DNA from: Pseudoalteromonas phenolica
Lineage (GTDB): Bacteria > Pseudomonadota > Gammaproteobacteria > Enterobacterales > Alteromonadaceae
Length of the DNA: 33,555 nucleotides
Assembly (NCBI RefSeq): GCF_005886345.1
Contig: NZ_PNEC01000005.1
Span: forward strand, 1-33,555
Direction of reading: 5' to 3'
A model generated the notes under the pieces. The model did not search any database. It was not told where the DNA came from and saw only the letters and a list, made by a program, of their open reading frames with translations. Position numbers and translations under genes: made by a program. Positions 23,536 to 31,724 of this stretch are shown one piece after another. Every line of letters begins with the position of its first letter. Within the stretch, counting starts at the first letter, position 1.

Positions 23536-24576
23536 GTGGCTGTATTTAACCAAGTTGAATTTGATAACCATGAACAAGTGGTATTTTGCTCAGATAAAGA
23601 ATCTGGCTTAAAAGCAATTATTGCTGTTCATAGCACTAAGTTAGGTCCTGCAGTTGGCGGTTGCCGTATGTGGGATTACGCGAAAGATGAAGACGCTGTA
23701 TATGACGTACTTCGTTTATCAAAAGGTATGACGTACAAGAATGCAGTAGCGCGTTTGCCTTTTGGTGGTGGCAAATCAGTGATCATTGGTGATGCTAAAA
23801 CAATTAAATCTGAAGCGTTATTTAGAGCTTTCGGTAAACAGCTTGAGCGTTTAGGTGGTACTTACTACTCAGCTGAAGATGTAAACATCACTACAGGTGA
23901 TGTGATGACAATGCACAAAGAAACCAACTACGTTATGGGTCTAGAAGGCAAAAGTGGCAACCCTTCTCCATTTACAGCGTTAGGTACTTTCTTAGGTATT
24001 AAAGCCGCGTATAAACATAAACACGGTCACGAAGATTTAAATGGTGTAAAAGTATCTGTACAAGGTTTAGGTGCAGTTGCATATTCATTATGTAAACACC
24101 TACATGAAGCCGGTGCACAATTATTCGTTACAGATATCAACCAAGAGTCAGTCGATAGAGTAGTAAATGATTTTAACGCTACGGCGGTAAATATTGACGA
24201 GATTTATGACTTAGACGTTGATGTATATGCGCCATGTGCACTAGGTGCAACTGTCAACGATGACACAATTCCACGTATTAAAGCTCAAATCATTGCTGGT
24301 TGTGCTAACAACCAGTTAGCAGAGTCTCGCCATGGTGAAATTTTACGTGAGAAAGGTGTTTTATACGCGCCTGATTATGTAATTAATGCGGGTGGTATCA
24401 TTAATGTTTATTACGAAACAAAGCCAGCAGGCTACAATGAAGCCGATGCAACGAAGCACGTAGAAGGCATTTATGACACGCTTGCAGAAATCTTCAAGCG
24501 TTCTGAAGAAGAGCAAAAGTCGACGCATATTATTGCTGATGAGTTAGCGCAAGAAATTATCGCAAACGGTCTATAA
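23536..24576 (+). CDS. ldh: Leucine dehydrogenase
   Basis: The 346-residue enzyme of the Glu/Leu/Phe/Val dehydrogenase family deaminates leucine, valine and isoleucine to 2-keto acids with NAD+. Key residues match the Bacillus enzyme in both identity and number: Lys68 (GMTYKNA), Lys80 (PFGGGKSVI) and Asp115 (SAEDVNI). The NAD-binding loop GLGAVA is at 177-182. The start is GTG, supported by GGAG 8 bases upstream and by the conserved N-terminus. It is a single gene between the LiuR-like palindrome and a strong terminator. It is the first step of branched-chain amino-acid catabolism, and in membranes it also feeds branched fatty acid synthesis. Confidence 0.95.
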   Translation: MAVFNQVEFDNHEQVVFCSDKESGLKAIIAVHSTKLGPAVGGCRMWDYAKDEDAVYDVLRLSKGMTYKNAVARLPFGGGKSVIIGDAKTIKSEALFRAFGKQLERLGGTYYSAEDVNITTGDVMTMHKETNYVMGLEGKSGNPSPFTALGTFLGIKAAYKHKHGHEDLNGVKVSVQGLGAVAYSLCKHLHEAGAQLFVTDINQESVDRVVNDFNATAVNIDEIYDLDVDVYAPCALGATVNDDTIPRIKAQIIAGCANNQLAESRHGEILREKGVLYAPDYVINAGGIINVYYETKPAGYNEADATKHVEGIYDTLAEIFKRSEEEQKSTHIIADELAQEIIANGL

Positions 24577-24612
24577 TTACTTTGCAATATCTTAAGTAGT
24601 TGCTCTAATAGA

Positions 24613-24639
24613 GGGATGTAATTTTACATCCCTTTTTTT
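24613..24639 (+). terminator. Terminator of ldh abutting the next start codon
   Basis: GGGATGTAA (24613-24621) and TTACATCCC (24624-24632) form a strong stem followed by seven T (24633-24639). The ATG of the acetyltransferase gene begins at the next base, 24640. Confidence 0.88.
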
Positions 24640-25281
24640 ATGAAAAAAATCGACTTAACGACTTGGTCTCGTGCAGAGCATTTTAAATTCTTTCTGCCGT
24701 TTTCTCAGCCATTTTTTAACATTGTGCTTGATTTAGAAGTAAAATCACTTTTCGAATACGCAAAGAACCAACAGATCAGTTTTACTGCTAGCTACTTATA
24801 TTGTTTGCACAAAGCAGTGCAGCTCTTCCCGCCGATCCGCTATAGAATTGTTGATAATGAACCTGTTGAAGTAGAAAATATCACGCTGAGTACAGTTTTT
24901 CTTCGAAATGATGAAAGCTTTAGGTTTGTGCCCTTAGAGTTTCAAAAGTCACTAGTTGACTATCAGCATCATTATCAATCAACAAAAACCCTTCACTTAA
25001 ATAAACCACTTTTAAACCCTATTTTTATTGAAAATGCAGATAAAATTGAGCAGATGTATATTTCAATTTTGCCTTGGTTTAAATTTACCAGTTTTAAGCA
25101 TGCTGAAAATGCAGCAATAGGTTCAGGCATTCCGAAAATTGTTTTTGGGCAGTATCAAAAAGAACAGGGTGTATTACCAGTCTCAATAGAGGTTCATCAT
25201 GCATTAATGGACGGTCTACATATATCGCAATTCGTCGCTGTTTTTAATCAAGTTATCGCAGAGTTAGTGGCCAAAAAGTGA
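24640..25281 (+). CDS. CatA-like (chloramphenicol acetyltransferase family) protein
   Basis: The 213-residue protein has the size and full layout of the trimeric CAT family: KIDLTTWSRAEHFKFF at the start, YCLHKAVQLFPPIRYRI, and the active-site stretch VSIEVHHALMDGLHISQF with the catalytic His at 186-187 and Asp191-Gly192. The first ATG is right because the family N-terminus begins there. Yet it directly follows the T-run of the ldh terminator and no ribosome site is seen outside the stem. Enzymes of this branch in marine bacteria need not acetylate chloramphenicol, and the substrate is unproven. Its expression probably depends on readthrough from ldh or on a promoter inside the ldh end. Confidence 0.85.
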   Translation: MKKIDLTTWSRAEHFKFFLPFSQPFFNIVLDLEVKSLFEYAKNQQISFTASYLYCLHKAVQLFPPIRYRIVDNEPVEVENITLSTVFLRNDESFRFVPLEFQKSLVDYQHHYQSTKTLHLNKPLLNPIFIENADKIEQMYISILPWFKFTSFKHAENAAIGSGIPKIVFGQYQKEQGVLPVSIEVHHALMDGLHISQFVAVFNQVIAELVAKK

Positions 25282-25556
25282 CATGAAAACTAATTAATAA
25301 ACGCCATTTTATAAAAAAAAAAGATTTTTTTTAAATATTTAAAAAACTTAATTTAATCAGAGTTTTAACTTTAATTTGTGATGCTTTAAAACTTCAGTTA
25401 CAGGATGTTTTTTCAATGTAACATTTTGTAAAAAATGTGTTTTACGGTGCTATTTTGAGCCCGAAAAGCCGATAACTCACATTTTTCAAATGTTAAAATT
25501 ATGTTTTTTCTAAAAATTATTATGACATTTTCTCATAAGAAGTTTTATCCACGAAG

Positions 25557-25637
25557 TTGACACATGGCCTTGCATTTAGCATTATTGGAAAGTTGATATC
25601 TGCAAAAAGATATCAGGGTCGCTCTACTCTAAAGAGC
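25557..25637 (+). promoter_or_regulatory. Promoter and structured leader of the TonB2-type operon
   Basis: TTGACA (25557-25562) and CATTAT (25580-25585) are separated by 17 bases, a good sigma-70 promoter. The transcript would begin with a hairpin TGATATCT (25594-25601) / AGATATCA (25608-25615) and then GCTCT (25621-25625) / AGAGC (25633-25637). The rest of the 397-base gene-free stretch 25282-25678 is very AT-rich. I see no convincing Fur box and no gene in it. Confidence 0.6.
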
Positions 25638-25678
25638 AAAAAATTATAAAAGTAACATTACTTAATTGGTTGGGAACT

Positions 25679-26449
25679 ATGTCTGTTAAAATCAGAAAGA
25701 GTCTTGTAGCTACAGCACTTCTAGGTGCAACAGCTTTCGCAAGCAGCAACGTGATTGCAGATCCTTTGAATGACATACAAAAAGTAGGTCAGCAAACTCA
25801 AAAGGCTGCTAAAAAATCACAAGAAAAAATTGATAACATTTATGGTCAAACTCAAGAGATGATCGGTGAGTACCGCAGTGTTGTTGATGAAACAGAATTA
25901 TTAAAAGTTTATAACGACCACGTAGCACGTTTGGTAGCTGACCAAAATGCTAGCATTGAGTCACTTAATCGTCAGATTGGTACGATTGAGAAAACAAAAC
26001 AGGACGTTGTGCCTCTGATGTATCGCATGATCGATACGCTTGAGCAATTCATCAAAGCGGACGTTCCGTTTGACACTGAAACTCGTTTAGGCCGTGTAGA
26101 AAAACTACGTGATCTTCTTTCTAACTCAAAAGTAACTACTTCTGAGAAATTCCGCCAGGTTCTTGAAGCTTACACAATTGAAACTGATTACAGTTCAACT
26201 ATGGTTGCTTCTCAAGGCTCACTAGAAATCAACGGTAAGAACATCAACGTTGACTTCGCACGTATTGGCCGTGTTGCATACGTTGCACAATCTTTCGACC
26301 TTAAGCACGCTTGGGTTTGGAACAACAGTGCAAAACAGTGGGATGAGTTAGGTGAAGAGTATATCAAGCCTGTTAAGACTTTCATCCGTATCGCACGTGG
26401 TCAGGCTGCTCCTGAACTACTAGCACTTCCAATTTTTGGCGCGGAGTAA
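25679..26449 (+). CDS. DUF3450 periplasmic protein of the TonB2 operon
   Basis: The 256-residue protein starts at ATG 25679, giving a clear signal peptide (MSVKIRKSLVATALLGATAFASSNVIA). An in-frame TTG three codons upstream is less likely. The mature part opens with a long coiled coil (NDIQKVGQQTQKAAKKSQEKIDNIYGQTQEMIGEY to about residue 115) and ends in a compact domain (GSLEINGKNINVDFARIGRVAYVAQSFD, AWVWNNSAKQWDELGEEYI). This is the DUF3450 pattern. Such proteins regularly precede TtpC-ExbB-ExbD-TonB genes. It probably assembles with the periplasmic coiled coil of TtpC, as an inference. The next start is 6 bases after its stop. Confidence 0.85.
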   Translation: MSVKIRKSLVATALLGATAFASSNVIADPLNDIQKVGQQTQKAAKKSQEKIDNIYGQTQEMIGEYRSVVDETELLKVYNDHVARLVADQNASIESLNRQIGTIEKTKQDVVPLMYRMIDTLEQFIKADVPFDTETRLGRVEKLRDLLSNSKVTTSEKFRQVLEAYTIETDYSSTMVASQGSLEINGKNINVDFARIGRVAYVAQSFDLKHAWVWNNSAKQWDELGEEYIKPVKTFIRIARGQAAPELLALPIFGAE

Positions 26450-26455
26450 TAAATA

Positions 26456-27820
26456 ATGAAGAAATTATTTAAAGGTTTTGCAGTAGCTGCTGCGCTATCT
26501 GTTTCAGCGGGCGCTGCTTTAAACGCGCACGCAAGCACTGAGACGCTTGACAAGATCCTTCAAGAAGTTAAACAAAACCGTATCTCTGAAGGTAAAATCA
26601 ACAAGCAACGTGAGCAAGACTTCCTTTCAGCTCGTGCTGACAAGCAAGCTCTTTTAAACAAAGCAAAGCGTGACTTAGCTAATGAAAAAGCACGTGGCGA
26701 TCGTTTAAATAAGCAATTTAAACAAAACGAAATCACACTTGCAGAAAAAGAAGTTGAGCTTCAAAACGCAACTGGTACTCTAGGTGAGATGTTCGGTGTT
26801 GTTCGTCGTTCAGCTTCAGAAGCGATTGGTTCAATCGAAGCATCACTAGTAAGTGCTGAAAAGCCAGGGCGTGCAGAAGTTCTTCGTTCACTAGCTGCTG
26901 CTAAAGAACTACCGACTACTCGCGAACTAGAAGAACTTTGGATTGCTTTCCAAACTGAAATGACAGAATCTGCAAAAGTATCTACTTTCGAAGCACAAGT
27001 TGCTGAGTTAAGTGGTGAAATCAATACTAAGCAGGTTACTCGTGTTGGTAACTTCAACCTAATCACAAAAGACGGCTACGTAGTATACGATGCAGCTAAC
27101 AAAGCAATCGTTCCACTAGGTAAGCAACCAGACGGTCACATCTTCAACACTGTTGCTGACCTCCTAAACACACAAGCTGGTTCATACACTAAGTTCTATG
27201 TTGACCCTGCGCGTGGCGGCATCCTTCGTCTAAACACTCAACGTGCAACTGTTGAAGAACGTTGGCACCAGGGTGACACAGTTGGTTATATCATCACTGC
27301 ATTACTTGCAATTGGTGCGTTACTAGCGTTAGTTCGTTTCCTAGACCTACTTATGGTTAGTGCTAAAATCAAAGCACAGGTTAAGAACATCAATACGCCT
27401 AACGAAAACAACCCACTTGGTCGTATCCTTAAAGTTTACCATGACAACAAAAACCAAGACGTTGAAAACCTTGAGCTTAAGTTAGACGAAGCAATTCTAC
27501 GTGAAACGCCTCGCATCGAAGCTGGTATCAACATCATCAAGATCTTAGCTGCTATCGCACCGCTACTAGGTCTACTTGGTACAGTTGTTGGTATGATCTT
27601 AACGTTCGAATCAATCACACTATTCGGTACTGGTGATCCGAAGATCATGGCAGGTAACATCTCTCTAGCGCTTGTAACAACAGCTCTAGGTCTGATTGCT
27701 GCACTACCACTAATCCTATTACACGCAATCGTTTCAGGTCGTAGTAAAGCAGTTCTACATATCCTAGACGAGCAGAGTGCAGGTATTGTTGCTGCACATG
27801 CGGAGAAGGAGAAAGCCTAA
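26456..27820 (+). CDS. ttpC: TtpC-like MotA/TolQ/ExbB proton-channel protein
   Basis: The 454-residue protein has a signal-like N-terminus (MKKLFKGFAVAAALSVSAGAALNAHA) and a periplasmic coiled coil (~30-105) with a globular part up to ~270. Three membrane helices follow at about 277-298, 358-383 and 400-427. The ExbB/TolQ core motif is IKILAAIAPLLGLLGTVVGMILTF. It is the long ExbB variant, TtpC, known from the Vibrio TonB2 system, where it is needed for TonB2-driven siderophore uptake. Its stop overlaps the exbB start (TAATG), which indicates translational coupling. It probably converts proton flow, with ExbB and ExbD, into motion of TonB. Confidence 0.92.
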   Translation: MKKLFKGFAVAAALSVSAGAALNAHASTETLDKILQEVKQNRISEGKINKQREQDFLSARADKQALLNKAKRDLANEKARGDRLNKQFKQNEITLAEKEVELQNATGTLGEMFGVVRRSASEAIGSIEASLVSAEKPGRAEVLRSLAAAKELPTTRELEELWIAFQTEMTESAKVSTFEAQVAELSGEINTKQVTRVGNFNLITKDGYVVYDAANKAIVPLGKQPDGHIFNTVADLLNTQAGSYTKFYVDPARGGILRLNTQRATVEERWHQGDTVGYIITALLAIGALLALVRFLDLLMVSAKIKAQVKNINTPNENNPLGRILKVYHDNKNQDVENLELKLDEAILRETPRIEAGINIIKILAAIAPLLGLLGTVVGMILTFESITLFGTGDPKIMAGNISLALVTTALGLIAALPLILLHAIVSGRSKAVLHILDEQSAGIVAAHAEKEKA

Positions 27821-28344
27821 TGCTAGTCCTGATGGAGATTTGGGAATCTATCAGGGATTTTGTTGGCACAGGCGGCCAGGTATTATACGTGGTCGCGATA
27901 GCACTCTTTCTAATGTGGGTATTAATGATTGAGCGCTATTGGTTCCTACTCGCCGAGTATCCGAAAATGAAAGCGGATATCGTAGCGAAGTGGGACGCCC
28001 GCCAAGACACTACGTCTTGGTACGCACACAGAATCCGCGATGCATGGATTTCTGAAGCGTCTGAAAAATTAGAAGCGCGCATGTTGATTATCAAAACATT
28101 GGTAGCCATGTGTCCATTAATCGGCCTACTAGGCACTGTAACGGGTATGATCAGCGTTTTCGAAACGATGGCAACTCAAGGTACTGGTAACGCTCGTCTA
28201 ATGGCATCGGGTATTTCAATGGCAACGATACCAACAATGGCAGGAATGGTTGCGGCACTATCTGGTGTATTCTTCAGCACTCGCCTAGAAGCTAGAGCGA
28301 AAATGGCTAAAGAAAAGCTAGTAGATAGTTTGCCTCATCACTAA
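27820..28344 (+). CDS. exbB: ExbB biopolymer transport protein (ExbB2 type)
   Basis: The 174-residue inner-membrane protein has three helices (about 19-44, 90-115 and 130-155) and the ExbB motif IKTLVAMCPLIGLLGTVTGMISVFETMA, then MASGISMATIPTMAGMVAALSGV. It is shorter than E. coli ExbB, as usual for TonB2 clusters. The pentameric channel with ExbD passes protons that power TonB. Its ATG overlaps the ttpC stop, with AGGAG 9 bases upstream. It is followed by exbD after 14 bases. Having both TtpC and ExbB in one operon is characteristic of this system. Confidence 0.93.
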   Translation: MLVLMEIWESIRDFVGTGGQVLYVVAIALFLMWVLMIERYWFLLAEYPKMKADIVAKWDARQDTTSWYAHRIRDAWISEASEKLEARMLIIKTLVAMCPLIGLLGTVTGMISVFETMATQGTGNARLMASGISMATIPTMAGMVAALSGVFFSTRLEARAKMAKEKLVDSLPHH

Positions 28345-28358
28345 AGAGAGATATTAAT

Positions 28359-28763
28359 ATGGCACGTAAACAACGTTTTCGTGAGGAAGAAGAAGCAGCA
28401 GTAGATATGACACCGATGCTAGACATCGTATTCATCATGCTTATCTTCTTCATCGTAACAACTTCTTTCGTGAAAGAAGCTGGTATTGAAGTACAAAAGC
28501 CAAAGGCTGCACAAGCTCAAACTAAAAAGAATGCTAACGTCTTTATCGCTATCCGTGAAAACGGTGAGATCTGGATGGACAAGCGTGCTGTTGACGTTGA
28601 GCGTGTTAGTGCAAACCTTGAGAGCATCCTAGCTGAGCAACCAACTGAAACCGTAATCATTCAAGCTGATAAAGGCGCGAAGCACGGTGTGGTTGTTAAA
28701 GTTATGGACCAAATCAAGGCGACTGACGATCAACTAAAAATCTCAATCGCTGGAGCTAAGTAA
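28359..28763 (+). CDS. exbD: ExbD biopolymer transport protein
   Basis: The 134-residue protein has one N-terminal membrane helix carrying the key proton-binding Asp22 in VDMTPMLDIVFIMLIFFIVTT. A periplasmic alpha/beta domain follows (NVFIAIRENGEIWMDKRAVDVERV, TVIIQADKGAKHGVVVKVMDQIKATD). This is the canonical ExbD architecture. It forms the stator with ExbB. The last base of its stop is the first base of the tonB ATG, so the two are coupled. Confidence 0.95.
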   Translation: MARKQRFREEEEAAVDMTPMLDIVFIMLIFFIVTTSFVKEAGIEVQKPKAAQAQTKKNANVFIAIRENGEIWMDKRAVDVERVSANLESILAEQPTETVIIQADKGAKHGVVVKVMDQIKATDDQLKISIAGAK

Positions 28764-29377
28764 TGATTCGTTTTCTGTTTTCACTTTTAACAGGTGGGGC
28801 AGTTACTTTCGGCTTGTTTTATTTTATGGCATTTCTGATCTCTGGCGGAGCAGATAGAGCTGAAAATAAAAAAGAAGAAATTGTAGTCGAAATTTTGACG
28901 AATCCACCTGAATCTGAGGTTCAAGAGCGCAGACGTGTTCCGCCTCCACCTCCGCCGCCGCCGCAGCAGCCGCCTAAACCGCAGCCGCCGCAGCCTGACA
29001 ATGCTAACCCAAATGCTGGTGCTATTGGCTTTAACATGCCTAGCATCAATATTGGTGGCACAGCAGGTGGCCTAAGTGGGCCTGGTGAATTTGGTCGTGA
29101 TGGTGATGCAACACCTATCGTACGTATTGAGCCGAAATACCCGACTCAAGCGGCACGTGATGGTAAAGAAGGTTGGGTACAACTTTCATTCACTATTAAC
29201 GAGCTTGGTGGTGTTGAAGATGTAAAAGTTATCGATGCTGAACCTAAGCGTATTTTTAACCGTGAAGCGATTAGAGCATTACGTAAGTGGAAATACCGTC
29301 CGAAAATCATCGATGGCAAACCGCAAAAACAACCAGGTTTTACGGTACAGTTAGACTTTAAACTTAACCAAGGTTAA
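28763..29377 (+). CDS. tonB: TonB2-type energy transducer
   Basis: The 204-residue protein has one N-terminal membrane anchor (~4-27), a short Pro-rich spacer (eight consecutive prolines after RRRV, then Pro/Gln/Lys) and a C-terminal TonB domain (~118-204: PKYPTQAARDGKEGWVQLSF, NREAIRALRKWKYRP). The spacer is much shorter than in E. coli TonB, as in Vibrio TonB2. It contacts the TonB box of outer-membrane receptors and drives uptake of iron chelates, vitamin B12 or glycans. No receptor gene is in the window, so the cargo is unknown. Confidence 0.94.
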   Translation: MIRFLFSLLTGGAVTFGLFYFMAFLISGGADRAENKKEEIVVEILTNPPESEVQERRRVPPPPPPPPQQPPKPQPPQPDNANPNAGAIGFNMPSINIGGTAGGLSGPGEFGRDGDATPIVRIEPKYPTQAARDGKEGWVQLSFTINELGGVEDVKVIDAEPKRIFNREAIRALRKWKYRPKIIDGKPQKQPGFTVQLDFKLNQG

Positions 29378-29391
29378 TAAGGAGCGAAGAA

Positions 29392-30645
29392 ATGAAGCAA
29401 TTACATAAAGCAACAGCTCTTGCGCTACTTATGACTCTTACTGGTGTATGCGGCAATGCTGTTGCTGCACCAGACCCAGCAAAGATCGAAGCGCGCAAAA
29501 AAGCGAAGACTAAGATCATGGGTGAGCGTACAGGTAAGAAAGTTGTTAAAGCTTTTGATCTTTATAACAATGACCAACTTAACGAAGCGATTGCTTTATT
29601 GGAAGAGTTAGACCCGTCTAATGATTTTGACAAAGCAACAGTAAATCGTTACTTGGGTAACTTGTATGCTCAAAAAGAGGAATACACAAAAGCGATTGGT
29701 TTTATCGTTGAGGCAATCAAGCCAGACGTTTTAAACTTTAAAGATCAAGGTGATCTTTATAAGCTTTTGGGTGACCTATACATGGGCCAGCAAAAATATA
29801 CTGATGCAATCAAGACTTACAATGATTGGATGGATTTCACAGGTGAACAAGACAGCAAGGTATATGCTCGTATTGCTCAAGCAAACTGGGAATTAAAACA
29901 GTATACAAAAGTTCTTGAACCTGCTGATAAGGCAATTGCCTTAGAAAAAGAACCTAATAAGTCATTCTACATGCTTAAAATTGGTGCTTATTTCGAACTC
30001 AAGCAATTCAAGAATGCTGTAAAAGTTGCTGAAACAATTGTAAAACTATTTCCTGACGATGGTAAAAACTGGACTCAATTAGGTTCTTTCTATATGCAGA
30101 CTGAAGACTTTTCAAAAGGTCAGACTGTTATGGAAGTGGCTTATGAAAAAGGTTATTTTGAGAAGGAAAACCATTACAAGATTCTGAGTAGTTATTATTC
30201 GCTTAATGATATCCCTTATAAAGCTGCAATAGTTATGGAAAAAGCTTTGAAGGCAGAAAAGATTGAGCGAACTAAGCAAAATGTTACAGCAGTCGCAAGT
30301 TACTTCCATCAATCGAAGCACCTTAAGACTGCAGCTAAGTACTATGAAGAAGCTGCAAAGTTTGATGACGATGCAGAGTTATATAGAAAAGCTGGTAGCT
30401 TGTTACTTACAGAGCAAAAGTACAGTGCAGCCGTTGAACGTTTGAATAAAGCGCTTGAACTGGGCACTGATAAAAAAGGTCGTACCTATTCTGACTTAGC
30501 TGAAGCATACTTATACCAAGAAAAGTATAAGCAAGCTTATAGAGCGATAGTTAAGGCTCAGGAAGATCCTTCTACTCGTAGGTTTGCAAGAGGTTGGGCT
30601 ACGTTCATCAAGGACAAAGCACAACGTAAAGGCGTAAGCTTATAA
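29392..30645 (+). CDS. Periplasmic TPR protein of the TonB2 operon
   Basis: The 417-residue protein has a signal peptide (MKQLHKATALALLMTLTGVCGNAVA). The rest is a chain of tetratricopeptide repeats, e.g. ATVNRYLGNLYAQKEEYTKAIGF, DLYKLLGDLYMGQQKYTDAIKTYNDW, ELYRKAGSLLLTEQKYSAAVERLNKALEL and YSDLAEAYLYQEKYKQAYRAI. The ribosome site GGAGCGAAGAA precedes the ATG, 14 bases past the tonB stop. It is the last gene of the operon, closed by a terminator. TPR proteins commonly close TonB2 clusters. It is likely a scaffold in the periplasm, partner not known. Confidence 0.88.
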   Translation: MKQLHKATALALLMTLTGVCGNAVAAPDPAKIEARKKAKTKIMGERTGKKVVKAFDLYNNDQLNEAIALLEELDPSNDFDKATVNRYLGNLYAQKEEYTKAIGFIVEAIKPDVLNFKDQGDLYKLLGDLYMGQQKYTDAIKTYNDWMDFTGEQDSKVYARIAQANWELKQYTKVLEPADKAIALEKEPNKSFYMLKIGAYFELKQFKNAVKVAETIVKLFPDDGKNWTQLGSFYMQTEDFSKGQTVMEVAYEKGYFEKENHYKILSSYYSLNDIPYKAAIVMEKALKAEKIERTKQNVTAVASYFHQSKHLKTAAKYYEEAAKFDDDAELYRKAGSLLLTEQKYSAAVERLNKALELGTDKKGRTYSDLAEAYLYQEKYKQAYRAIVKAQEDPSTRRFARGWATFIKDKAQRKGVSL

Positions 30646-30647
30646 TT

Positions 30648-30673
30648 AAAAAGCCCCGAAAGGGGCTTTTTTT
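30648..30673 (+). terminator. Rho-independent terminator of the TonB2 operon
   Basis: AAGCCCC and GGGGCTT pair around a GAAA tetraloop, followed by TTTTTTT. It sits just past the TPR gene stop and ends the DUF3450-ttpC-exbB-exbD-tonB-TPR operon. Confidence 0.93.
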
Positions 30674-30689
30674 ATATTTGGAATTTAAG

Positions 30690-31652
30690 GTGAGCAATAA
30701 ATTTTTTTTAATAACGGTCCCCATTCTGCTTTTGTTATCGGCGTGTGCAGAAAAGCAGGAGCTTAATTCATTTACTGAAGTGCGAGCACAGTTAAAAAAT
30801 ATTAATGCTGTTTTATCGACAGATAGTAAGTTAAAACAATCTCAAGTATTACCGTTCAGTGAGGCTTATCTAAAAAATAGGCATAAAGTCTTGAGTACTG
30901 CTGATCTTCAGTCATTAACTGAGCATCAAATTGAAGAATTACAATATCTTATAATTCAAGAACGTTACCCTGAGAGGTTTCTACCTTGGCCAGCATCTAT
31001 TAATGTTGCAACCAATCTCAATGAAGAACAAAAACAAGCTTGGCAAAAACTAGTAATCTCAAGATTAGAAGATGCTAAGAAAAGTAAGATATTTTATAAC
31101 AGGTATGAACTGAACAAGTTAAAAGCATATTCTGAGTCTGAATCATTAACTAATTTAATTGAATATTTTAAAACATACAAGCCAAGAAGCCGTCTAGGTA
31201 TTTATCAGCTACCCAATGGTAAAGAATGGTACCAAAGTAAGGTTAATCATTACTTAGGGACTGTAGAAAACCCACAAATAATTTTGACCAATATCCAGAC
31301 TTTAACAAGTCACTATAGTAAACATAATAGTAATGCTGTTGCGTTCAGTATTTCAGATATTGCTAAAAAACATTGTTCAATTGTAGATGGTTTAAACTGG
31401 AAGCATGGTTTTATAAATTTTTCTGCGACATTTGAACAATGTGAAATAAAAAGCCTGTTAGTTTATAAGCAGGTTACATTAGTATTGGCTGAGATAGATT
31501 TAGGGATTCATTATCAAGCTTGGTCAGAGCAACAGGCAATGGTTGTAATAAACCAGAAATTAGCACTAGAGCAAGAGAAAGCAAGAGCGTTACTAGAGTA
31601 TGTAGTTATGAAGCCCGCAGCAGTGTTATCTTTAGCAGCTATTTATTTATAA
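30690..31652 (+). CDS. Lipoprotein, tentative short DUF885-like
   Basis: The protein has 320 residues from GTG 30690, chosen because GGA lies 7 bases upstream and the lipoprotein signal (SNKFFLITVPILLLLSAC, Cys19) then starts cleanly. An upstream TTG at 30678 adds four residues. RSRLGIYQLPNGKEWYQSKVNHYLG and the C-terminus EIDLGIHYQAWSEQQAMVVI followed by LEYVVMKPAAVLSLAAIYL resemble the DUF885 family. The usual length (~550-600) and the HExxPGH motif are missing. It could be a degenerate or non-enzymatic relative. It lies past the terminator of the TonB2 operon but only 16 bases from it, so it may be expressed by readthrough. The family call is by eye and modest. Confidence 0.6.
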   Translation: MSNKFFLITVPILLLLSACAEKQELNSFTEVRAQLKNINAVLSTDSKLKQSQVLPFSEAYLKNRHKVLSTADLQSLTEHQIEELQYLIIQERYPERFLPWPASINVATNLNEEQKQAWQKLVISRLEDAKKSKIFYNRYELNKLKAYSESESLTNLIEYFKTYKPRSRLGIYQLPNGKEWYQSKVNHYLGTVENPQIILTNIQTLTSHYSKHNSNAVAFSISDIAKKHCSIVDGLNWKHGFINFSATFEQCEIKSLLVYKQVTLVLAEIDLGIHYQAWSEQQAMVVINQKLALEQEKARALLEYVVMKPAAVLSLAAIYL

Positions 31653-31674
31653 GTTTTTAGTAAAAGGAAATCCA

Positions 31675-31704
31675 GAAAAGGCCTTTAATTATAAATGCCT
31701 TTTC
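31675..31704. terminator. Hairpin between convergent genes
   Basis: GAAAAGGC (31675-31682) and GCCTTTTC (31697-31704) form an 8-bp stem, extended inside by TTTA/TAAA after one mismatch. It lies between the lipoprotein gene and the minus-strand zinc-finger gene and likely serves both. Confidence 0.65.
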
Positions 31705-31724
31705 AATTAGTTATGTGCTTTTCT

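Noticed and set aside
25440..25560. Possible Fur box in the TonB2 operon control region (AT-rich inverted segments)
   Set aside because: No segment approached the 19-base GATAAT-type palindrome well enough by eye.
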